NCBI GenBank assembly: GCA_002398515.1
Contig: DGZL01000104.1
Location: 1 to 23,357 of the forward strand
Source: Firmicutes bacterium UBA4981
Lineage (GTDB): Bacteria; Bacillota; SHA-98; UBA4971
Length of the DNA stretch: 23,357 bases
Direction: 5' to 3'
The translations under genes and the position numbers were made by a program. Shown here in pieces: positions 7,679-13,174 of the stretch (positions within the stretch are counted from its first letter, which is position 1; every line of letters begins with the position of its first letter). The notes under the pieces were generated by a model, which was given only the letters and a program-made list of their open reading frames with translations, made no database searches and had not been told where the DNA came from.

Positions 7679-8677
7679 ATTGAGATAAGTGTAAAGAATA
7701 TCTGTAACAAGGTTTATCACGACGAAAGTCAAGGCATAGACCATGACTGCCGCTTGAACCAGCGGATAGTCCCTGGAAAATATCGCGTCCACGACTATTC
7801 TCCCAAGGCCCGGCCATCCGAAGATAGTCTCCACTATCATGTTTCCTCCAAGCAGCGTCCCCATCTGGAGTCCGACAACTGTCACCGTTGGAATGAGTGC
7901 ATTACGCAAGGCATGCCTTACTACGATAATCAGTTCAGGCACCCCTTTAGCCTTGGCAAACAGGACATAGTCGGTCTTTAAGGCTTCAAGCATGCTGGAT
8001 CTTGTGACTCTGGCGACCACAGCTGCTACCCCTGCCCCCAGGGTAATTGCCGGAAGGGCCAGATGTCTCAAGGATTCTCGGAGCGCTTGAGTGTCCCCGG
8101 TAATCAAGGCGTCCAGTGTCAGGAGCCCGGTTACAGTAGCCGGCTCCATTCCATACGCAATCCTGCCTGACGTTGGAAACCAGCCGAGCCTCAAAGAGAA
8201 CACTATAATCCCGATTATGCCCAGCCAAAAAGCGGGCATGGATATCCCTAAGAAAGATGCAGTCATCCCGAAACGATCAATGACAGAGTTCTGGTATCGC
8301 GCTGAGGCGATTCCCAGGGGAATACCCACTACAAGGGCAAGTAACAGCGAAAACAGCGCCAGCTCAATAGTAGCGGGGACAGCTTCGAGAATTACTTCTT
8401 TCACAGGACGGGCTCTTTGAATCGAGTACCCCATATCGCCTCGAGCAAGCTTTCCGAGATATCTTGTGAGCTGCACAAGAAGGGGCTTGTCGAGGTCAAA
8501 CTGGGCTCTTAGGAAGTCCATTTCCTCAAGAGTCACTCCCCCTGCTTCGCCCATCATGATATCTACCGGATCCCCTGGAATCATCCGCATGAAAAGAAAG
8601 GCAAATATCACAACTCCCAGCATTATGGGGATTGCAGCAATTATGCGTTCTGTTACCTGTACCTGTGTGCGCGTCAT
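7661..8677 (-). CDS. dppB: Peptide/nickel-class ABC transporter permease (DppB/OppB type)
   Basis: A 338-residue permease of the binding_prot-dependent family that pairs with DppC. The first helix (ERIIAAIPIMLGVVIFAFLFMRMIPGDPVD) carries the PGDP signature of DppB. It is followed by LDKPLLVQLTRYLGKLARGDMGYSI and five more hydrophobic segments. The EAA loop is DYVLFAKAKGVPELIIVVRHALRNALIP. The C-terminus ends in DILYTYLNPKMTL. The ATG at 8677 has GGAGG 5 nt upstream. It sits between two unrelated tandem-repeat arrays, the downstream one overlapping its stop codon. It is third in the order of transcription if the small ORF at 10504-10689 is real, otherwise second, after the permuted binding protein. 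Confidence 0.93.
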   Translation of the reverse strand: MTRTQVQVTERIIAAIPIMLGVVIFAFLFMRMIPGDPVDIMMGEAGGVTLEEMDFLRAQFDLDKPLLVQLTRYLGKLARGDMGYSIQRARPVKEVILEAVPATIELALFSLLLALVVGIPLGIASARYQNSVIDRFGMTASFLGISMPAFWLGIIGIIVFSLRLGWFPTSGRIAYGMEPATVTGLLTLDALITGDTQALRESLRHLALPAITLGAGVAAVVARVTRSSMLEALKTDYVLFAKAKGVPELIIVVRHALRNALIPTVTVVGLQMGTLLGGNMIVETIFGWPGLGRIVVDAIFSRDYPLVQAAVMVYALTFVVINLVTDILYTYLNPKMTL

Positions 8678-8726
8678 ACTAACCTCCGGTATCTACATGC
8701 CTATGGCAGCAACGTCCCATACTACG

Positions 8727-8886
8727 CTTGTAATGCTTGCGTCCATACCTCAAGGAGTCTTGTAATCCCTATGCCCGTACGCCAAGCAAGCTTGTGTTCC
8801 ATGCGCCCTTGCCTCAAGCAAGCTTGCAATCCTTGTGCCTACGCTCCAAGAGATTCGCAATGTTCTGTATGGCAAAGGCTCCTCCC
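8727..8886. repeat. 32-bp tandem repeat array between the binding-protein gene and dppB
   Basis: Five contiguous units of exactly 32 bp start at 8727, 8759, 8791, 8823 and 8855 (the last is the most diverged). The unit begins CTTGTAATCC or CTTGCAATCC and ends CCAAGCAAG, so some unit junctions create the perfect palindrome GCAAGCTTGC or a near match. A possible older half-copy precedes it at about 8697-8726. The unit sequence is different from the 31/32-bp array between dppB and dppC, although the period is the same. There are no spacers or leader, so it is not a CRISPR. The array ends 8 bp from the binding-protein stop codon. Confidence 0.9.
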
Positions 8887-8894
8887 TGTCACTG

Positions 8895-10475
8895 CTACTT
8901 AACAGAGTACCCTGCTTCGCGTAGCAAAGCCTTGGCTTTCCCAGGATCATACGGATACGGCGCAAGGCCCGGATCAAATCCGAATCCGCTTGGCAGGAAC
9001 GCACACGCCAACCGGACGCCGTTCCCGCCATAGATGGACGTAAGGATTGCATCCCAGTCCACCGCATAATTCATTGCACGGCGCACCCTGACATCGTCAA
9101 AGGGAGGCTTCTGGCAGTTCAGCTCCACACAATATACGCGGGTCCCATCCACACTCTTCACCTGGATGTTCTTGTCCGCAGCAAGAGTTTTTGCAAGATC
9201 CGGCGGCAATTGCTGAATAATGTGGACCTCGCCTGCTTTCAGAGCAGCTACGCGCACTGTCGCCTCAGGCATCATCCGAAAGATCGCCCGTTTTGCAGGT
9301 GCAACTCCTGCCGGGGGAATCTCCCGGGAGCCGCCGTAGTATTCGTCAAACCTCTCCATGACTACTTGATCATCCAGTCGTCCTTCCTTGAACTTGAAGG
9401 GTCCTGCGCCAACCGGTTTAGCCGCAAATTCAGTGTCCCCGACCTTCTCGATGTAGTCCTTAGGCACAATCTGAAAATGGACAAGTGCTTGCGGGAATAT
9501 GGGGAACGGGTTAGCAAGAGTGAACTTCACAGTGTATTGATCTATCTTCTCAACAGCCTCCAGTGGGCCGAGAAGTCCTTTCCGCGGTGATGATTGACCT
9601 GCAATTGCCCCATCTTCGAGGATTCTCTCGAATGTGAACAGGACATCGTCTGCATCAAGCGTCTTACCGTTATGGAATTTTACGTCTTTCCGAATCTTGA
9701 AGATATAGACGTCGTCAGACGGAATAGTCCATGACTCAGCTATCTCAGGCACTACTTTTCCATCCCAGGTCCGAGTGACAAGCCCGTCAAACATGTTGCG
9801 AAGGACGGTTTCCGTGTCTCTGTCTCGATACATAGCAGGGTCGAGGGTTATGATCTTGTCTGCTTTCATCCCCACAATGATGGTGTCCCCTCGCGTAAGG
9901 CCTACGTCATGAAGATTCATTCGCGAATCCATCGCAGGCTGCCAGTTTGTGATTTCTCCTCTCGCAGCTTCGGTTTCTTTCAACGCATACCCGAAAATCC
10001 AGGGCGCGTCCTCGAAGATAATCTTCTGAGCCTTGAAATAGGCTTCCTTGCGCTCACTCTGGTCCGCAGTCATCTGAACTTGACTGAGGAGTTTATCCAG
10101 TTCTGTATTGCTGTACCCTGAGTAGTTGCCTCTGTCGCTTGTGCCTAGTTTAGGTATTACGAGGTCAAAAGGATCAAAGTATGCGCTGCCCCAGTCACTT
10201 AGACACAGTTGCCTTTCACCTGCAAGGAGTCGCTCTTTTAGAGCACTCCACTCCCATATGCGAACTTCCGCTTCGACCCCGATACTACGGAGATATGTAG
10301 CGATGATTTCTGCCTCGTCAGCACGGTCAGCTTCAGTATCAATGATTATCGAAAGAGTCTTACCTGCCGCCTGGGCAGAGTGATGAGTGACGACCCCGAC
10401 AGAAACCAACAGAACGGCAATCACAGCCAGGGCTGCCAAGCACGACAGTATGCCATAACCTCTCTGAGATCTCAT
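8895..10475 (-). CDS. Circularly permuted family 5 (SBP_bac_5) ABC transporter substrate-binding protein
   Basis: I start at the ATG at 10475 (526 residues) because AAGGAGG lies 8 nt upstream; a longer frame to 10526 lacks such a site. Residues 1-37 form a Sec signal peptide ending SAQAA. There is no lipobox, unusual for a Gram-positive binding protein. What follows is the normal C-terminal part of the family: YLRSIGVEAEVRIWEW (about 61-76), LLAGE...LSDWGSAYFDP (83-102), YSGYSNTELDKLL (118-130), AQKIIFEDAPW (149-159). Around 188-197 the chain passes into the normal N-terminal part: TIIVGMKADKIITLDP (198-213), MFDGLV (228-233), VKFHNGKTLDADDV (265-278), GAGPFKF (356-362), VRRAMNYAVD (464-473), YDPGKAKALLREAGY (509-523), then stop. 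In ordinary DppA/OppA/NikA proteins that last motif is followed by the block found here at the N-terminus. The protein captures ligand outside the cell for DppBCDF; ligand unknown (peptides, nickel or oligosaccharides are bound by relatives). Confidence 0.9.
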   Translation of the reverse strand: MRSQRGYGILSCLAALAVIAVLLVSVGVVTHHSAQAAGKTLSIIIDTEADRADEAEIIATYLRSIGVEAEVRIWEWSALKERLLAGERQLCLSDWGSAYFDPFDLVIPKLGTSDRGNYSGYSNTELDKLLSQVQMTADQSERKEAYFKAQKIIFEDAPWIFGYALKETEAARGEITNWQPAMDSRMNLHDVGLTRGDTIIVGMKADKIITLDPAMYRDRDTETVLRNMFDGLVTRTWDGKVVPEIAESWTIPSDDVYIFKIRKDVKFHNGKTLDADDVLFTFERILEDGAIAGQSSPRKGLLGPLEAVEKIDQYTVKFTLANPFPIFPQALVHFQIVPKDYIEKVGDTEFAAKPVGAGPFKFKEGRLDDQVVMERFDEYYGGSREIPPAGVAPAKRAIFRMMPEATVRVAALKAGEVHIIQQLPPDLAKTLAADKNIQVKSVDGTRVYCVELNCQKPPFDDVRVRRAMNYAVDWDAILTSIYGGNGVRLACAFLPSGFGFDPGLAPYPYDPGKAKALLREAGYSVK

Positions 10476-10503
10476 ATCTTCAGCCTCCTTACCTTGATTT
10501 CTC

Positions 10504-10689
10504 TCATAGATTTTCGAGCCTTTCATGCGGACATCGCATGCAAGCCTCTCTTATGAAGGCCCCGTGTAAATGCCTGGTGCGAACATCCCGTGTGATCAAC
10601 TTGTGTAAATTATCAGCGTGATCATTCCAAGACGTCTCCTGTGGATAACTCATGTGAACGCCCAATAAGCTCTGGTGTGAACGCTTCAT
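10504..10689 (-). CDS. Candidate 61-codon small ORF in the transporter leader
   Basis: An ATG at 10687-10689 is preceded by AGGAGG with an ideal 5-nt spacer. The frame runs 61 codons to a TGA at 10504-10506, 28 bp before the binding-protein start. The product begins MKRSHQSLLGVHMSYPQETS and is rich in His, Arg and Thr, with no hydrophobic segment or recognised motif. It lies wholly inside the degenerate GTGTGAACGC repeat region downstream of the riboswitch terminator, so it would be read only when the riboswitch permits. It could be a small protein, a leader peptide that affects translation of the next gene, or a chance frame in repeats. The ribosome-binding site is the only positive evidence. 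Confidence 0.3.
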   Translation of the reverse strand: MKRSHQSLLGVHMSYPQETSWNDHADNLHKLITRDVRTRHLHGAFIREACMRCPHERLENL

Positions 10690-10785
10690 GTGATCCTCCT
10701 ATGCGAACGTCCGGTGACGTTTGGCACGAAGGTCCCCGTGAACACCCCACGTGAACACTTCATGACATTTCGTTTAGATGCGAAT
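10525..10785. repeat. Degenerate ~13-16-bp tandem repeats upstream of the binding-protein gene
   Basis: The core GTGTGAACGCYTCAT recurs with variable spacing: GTGTAAATGCCTG (from 10564), GTGCGAACATCCC, GTGTGATCAACTT, GTGTAAATTATCA, GTGGATAACTCAT, GTGAACGCCC, GTGTGAACGCTTCAT (10675 onward), GTGATCCTCCTAT, GCGAACGTCCG, GTGAACACCCCAC and GTGAACACTTCATG. Units are less regular than the other arrays in this operon. The remaining leader between this block and the terminator (10786-10912) has one further hairpin, ATCGCTT (10885-10891) with AAGCGAT (10900-10906). Confidence 0.65.
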
Positions 10786-10912
10786 CATTTGGAAGCTCGG
10801 AAGGACCTGCCCCGGAAAGGTCATTATCACAAGAGGTTCTCCGACAGTTTCTACCTTGCAGCGTAAGGTGGGGGATACTGAGCAATCGCTTAGGAGAAAA
10901 AGCGATCGCGAG

Positions 10913-10941
10913 ACAAAAGAACCCAAGGGGCCTCCTTGGGT
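10913..10941 (-). terminator. Intrinsic terminator, expression platform of the c-di-AMP riboswitch
   Basis: On the minus strand an 8-bp perfect stem ACCCAAGG/CCTTGGGT closes a 5-nt loop AGGCC (10921-10941) and is followed at once by TCTTTTGTC. It lies 17 nt downstream of the aptamer. Such an arrangement is expected for ydaO-type riboswitches that stop transcription when c-di-AMP is bound. Confidence 0.85.
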
Positions 10942-10957
10942 AAGGTTCGGCGCCCCC

Positions 10958-11095
10958 CTCTCTACGCTTACGAGGTTAGCTGACGGACTCGGGCTGAAGG
11001 AGCTAGCCCTACCTGCCTCATGGGCAGGATTCGCCCCCCACTGGGACTTCGGTTCCCCCGCTCTTCCTTACGGAAGATTCAGCGGCTGCGTCTGT
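10958..11095 (-). promoter_or_regulatory. c-di-AMP riboswitch (ydaO/yuaA motif)
   Basis: Read on the minus strand, the region contains the conserved blocks of the ydaO/yuaA aptamer in the right order: CCGCTGAATC, GCGGGGGAACC, GGGGCGAATCC, a CCTGCC/GGCAGG stem, TAGGG...CCCGAGTCC, then GTCAGCTAACCTCGTAAGCGT. ACGC (11088-11091) can pair with GCGT (10964-10967) to close P1. The class binds two c-di-AMP molecules and usually lowers expression of transporters and cell-wall or osmotic-stress genes when the nucleotide is high. Here it is followed by a terminator and then, 440 bp on, by the permuted binding-protein gene and dppBCD, so it is predicted to control the transporter. The match is by pattern; no covariance model was run. 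Confidence 0.92.
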
Positions 11096-11156
11096 CTCTT
11101 GGACAAAGCACAGCATGAATGACGCATATATTCTGTTATTAGTACACACTACCATT

Positions 11157-11188
11157 ATTATATTACTCTTGGGACTTATATGTGTCAA
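11157..11188 (-). promoter_or_regulatory. Candidate sigma-A-type promoter for the riboswitch-transporter transcript
   Basis: On the minus strand a perfect TTGACA (11183-11188) is followed after 17 nt by TAATAT (11160-11165), which overlaps a perfect TATAAT (11157-11162) at a longer spacing. Transcription would begin near 11150 and enter the aptamer at about 11095. The -35 block is part of a 25-bp element repeated at 13106-13130. Confidence 0.65.
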
Positions 11189-11193
11189 TGGAT
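11169..11193. repeat. 25-bp element, copy 1 (also at 13106-13130)
   Basis: TTGGGACTTATATGTGTCAA plus TGGAT matches the copy at 13106-13130 at 23 of 25 positions. Both copies present TTGACA on the minus strand as a -35 element. They bracket the restriction-modification remnant. The sequence may be a mobile-element end, a duplicated promoter or a recombination site; no transposase gene is in the window. Confidence 0.6.
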
Positions 11194-11289
11194 GTTTTTC
11201 CCTATCTTTTTCCTTTTACAGCCATAATATGCCATGCTAGCTGCTCTCCGACTTGATAGTTCAATTGATTAATTTCCAAAGACGATTTT

Positions 11290-11973
11290 TCATATCACCT
11301 GTTCCAATAGTTGTCCGTACTCCTTCAACCACGCCTTTGCCTTATCCATCGTGGGAGTCTGCGCACGGATGATATTCCAGAATCTGGGCGTGTGGTTGGC
11401 TTCGATGAGGTGAGCCAGCTCGTGGATAATAACGTAGTCGATGACAAACATCGGCGCCTTGATAAGACGCCAGTTAAGATTGATGTTATTATTCGGGGTA
11501 CAGGAACCCCAACGATAGCGGTTGTCGACAATCTTGACATCGGCAACCTCGACACCAAGTTGACAGGCGTGCTGCTTCACACGGGGGACAATCTTTTCCT
11601 CTGCCTTACGGACATACCATTCCCGCAGAGTCTCGACTCGTTTCGAAACCTGTGACGCGGGAATGAAGAAACGCTGGGCAAAACGAATTTCAGTTGAGTC
11701 GGTTTCAACTATCTCAATACGATATTGTCGCCCCAAATAGAGCACGGATTCGCCGTTGACAAGTTCCTTGCCCGGTGGGTGCAGCAGGTTCCGGTATTTC
11801 TGAGGATGGTTGGTCTTTTCGTAGATCCACTGACGCTTTGACTCCACTACTTGCCGAATTCTCTCGTCAGATGTACCTTCCGGTGCATGCACAACGACAC
11901 TGCGGTCTCGCTCAACAGTGATAGTCACTCTATGCCGCCTTGGTGATCTTTGAATTGTGTATGTTAATTCCAT
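11290..11973 (-). CDS. YgjP/DUF45-type zinc metallopeptidase-like protein
   Basis: About 227 residues from the ATG at 11973, which has GGAG 8 nt upstream; a GTG at 11982 overlapping the upstream stop by 4 nt is the alternative. The N-terminal half (RRHRVTITVERDRSVVVHAPEGTS) and the C-terminal WGSCTPNNNINLNWRL, then HELAHLIEANHTPRFW, are characteristic. The HExxH pair and the third histidine of NHTPxFW should bind zinc. YgjP/DUF45 proteins are often encoded in type I restriction-modification operons, and this one follows hsdM/hsdR remnants with coupled reading frames. Its substrate is not known. All key residues are present, so it may still be functional although its operon is broken. Confidence 0.88.
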   Translation of the reverse strand: MELTYTIQRSPRRHRVTITVERDRSVVVHAPEGTSDERIRQVVESKRQWIYEKTNHPQKYRNLLHPPGKELVNGESVLYLGRQYRIEIVETDSTEIRFAQRFFIPASQVSKRVETLREWYVRKAEEKIVPRVKQHACQLGVEVADVKIVDNRYRWGSCTPNNNINLNWRLIKAPMFVIDYVIIHELAHLIEANHTPRFWNIIRAQTPTMDKAKAWLKEYGQLLEQVI

Positions 11974-11978
11974 GGTCG

Positions 11979-12272
11979 TCACTCCGCGTAGAGAATTATA
12001 TCATTGTTCTTCTCTGCGATCTCCATTATCCGGCTGATGATCCGTTTACGATTATCGAAAACACCGGAAAGTGAGAGGAATTCCTGTGACAACAGTACCC
12101 TTTGAAGCTCTGCTCTTAATTTATTGCGGGCGGGAATACTCTCCCAAAACCCGGTGAGTTTGAGTTCGCGCTCCACAGCCAGAAACACTTTTTGGGTAAG
12201 GTCAACCAAGCGGCTGATCCTATCCTCTTCGCTCATACCGTAATCAGAAATCGGCTCATCTTCAATTAGCAA
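11979..12272 (-). pseudogene. hsdR: C-terminal remnant of a type I restriction enzyme HsdR
   Basis: An open frame of 97 codons can start at a TTG at 12270-12272, but it has no proper ribosome-binding site. The residues (ISRLVDLTQKVFLAVERELKLTGFW, then RAELQRVLL, then RKRIISRIMEIAEKNND) resemble the extreme C-terminus of HsdR subunits, the helical part that contacts the methylase core. The nuclease and helicase motifs, normally several hundred residues upstream, are absent. It overlaps the hsdM fragment by 11 bp in another frame. I read it as the right-hand side of a deletion. Family assignment from a short helical tail is moderately sure. Confidence 0.7.
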
Positions 12273-12690
12273 TGTTGTTCTTCAGCACTCCGGCGAGGGC
12301 ATCGTTTTCGTCTTCAATAGCTGCGATTGCCTTATTGAGCATATTACCGATATCGTATTTCAGATCCTTAAGTGCCGGAACTGTTTCACCGTTCTCGTCG
12401 ACCCATGACTCATGCCAGCGGGCGCGAACAGGAACAAAGAACGTGTCCCCGTAAGGTGTTTTCTCTCTTAGGATCGCGTCAAGACGTTCGGGGTTATCCT
12501 TCAGATGCGCATAGGTGCTGTTAGCAAGCTCTTCGCGTTTGAGATCGAACTCGTCTGACAATCGTTTGATGAAGAGCATGCCAAAGATGAATTCCTTGAA
12601 CTCTGACGCGTCCATACTGCCGCGTAGAATATCGGCAGCCTTCAATAAGAAACTCTCCAGTTGGGAGAGGGTTATTTTCTTAGTAGACAA
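12262..12690 (-). pseudogene. hsdM: N-terminal remnant of a type I DNA methyltransferase HsdM
   Basis: The frame begins at a TTG (12688-12690) with AGGAGG 8 nt upstream and encodes 142 residues. They match the HsdM N-terminal helical domain: LSQLESFLLKAADILRGSMDASEFKEFIFGMLFIKRLSDEFD, then the ALAGVLKNNI region. A full HsdM is about 500 residues; the SAM-binding and catalytic NPPY/F domains are missing, so no methylation is expected. The frame stops (AAT TGA) just where sequence turns to the HsdR tail. Promoter and start are intact, so a truncated protein may still be made. Confidence 0.85.
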
Positions 12691-13054
12691 TTGATACTCC
12701 TCCTGCCCGGCAATCTTGCCATTCCACTGCTTGAACTGATTTCAGATCCCTTGTGTGAAGAGAGGCTTTTTCTGTGTAGTTTGCATATCCATACATATTT
12801 GATTGTAAGACACTTCGTCAAAATGAAATAATTTCCCTGCAATTTGAGGCTGTTTTATATCCCCCGCGCTGTACTGGCACCGAGAAAGCCTCTCATCCCT
12901 TTATTACTACTGATATCCAGGAAGTCCGCAAGCTAAAGCTTGCGTAACATATGGTGAACCAGCATGAATACTGCAAGGGGGCAATTGGAAGAGTTTGTTG
13001 GCTTTTTCGAAAACGATACCAGAGGTTTTCCACTACATATTTATGACAAGGCAC

Positions 13055-13095
13055 AATAGCCGTAATAACCCCTATACCAGGGGATTACGGCTATT
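13055..13095. other. Large imperfect palindrome, possible terminator or leader hairpin
   Basis: Outer arms AATAGCCGTAAT (13055-13066) and ATTACGGCTATT (13084-13095) are perfectly complementary over 12 bp, and inner arms CCCCT/AGGGG extend the stem around a 5-nt loop. It is 80 bp beyond the stop of the TPR/DUF2325-like gene and could end that transcript. There is no clear U-tract on the minus strand; TTCTTCT follows on the + strand side. Confidence 0.6.
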
Positions 13096-13097
13096 CT

Positions 13098-13125
13098 TCT
13101 ATAAATTGGGACTAACATGTGTCAA
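13098..13125 (-). promoter_or_regulatory. Candidate promoter upstream of the hsdM remnant
   Basis: On the minus strand TTGACA (13120-13125), a 16-nt spacer and TATAGA (13098-13103). Transcription would start close to 13091, within the palindrome at 13055-13095, and proceed to the hsdM remnant at 12690. The -35 lies in the same 25-bp element (13106-13130) that carries the -35 of the transporter promoter. Confidence 0.45.
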
Positions 13126-13130
13126 TGGAT
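13106..13130. repeat. 25-bp element, copy 2 (also at 11169-11193)
   Basis: TTGGGACTAACATGTGTCAA plus TGGAT; it differs from copy 1 at two positions. Same orientation as copy 1, 1.94 kb away, and flanking the hsdM/hsdR/metallopeptidase block. Confidence 0.6.
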
Positions 13131-13174
13131 CATTTTGCCTGCTGTCTCTCTTCATGCATCCGCCAGAGCTCATA

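Larger units (their letters stand above)
12691..13174. other. Gene-free region between hsdM remnant and the Hsp70 cassette
   Basis: No credible gene in 484 bp. It holds a perfect short inverted repeat CGCAAGCT-AA-AGCTTGCG at 12927-12944, the large palindrome at 13055-13095, and copy 2 of the 25-bp element. The rest is AT-rich and unremarkable. It must contain the 3' end of the Hsp70-cassette transcript and the promoter for hsdM. Confidence 0.5.

Noticed and set aside
8727..8886. CRISPR array suggested by the 32-bp repeat length
   Set aside because: Units are directly contiguous with no unique spacers, copies diverge, and no cas gene is near. The same holds for 7489-7678 and 5081-5441.
10430..10475. 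Lipobox in the binding-protein signal peptide (ILSC)
   Set aside because: The cysteine stands before the hydrophobic core, not after it, and a signal peptidase I type SAQAA site follows the core.
12781..12830. TTGACG...TATGTA as a promoter directly upstream of hsdM
   Set aside because: The -10 matches only three of six positions; the candidate at 13098-13125 is better.
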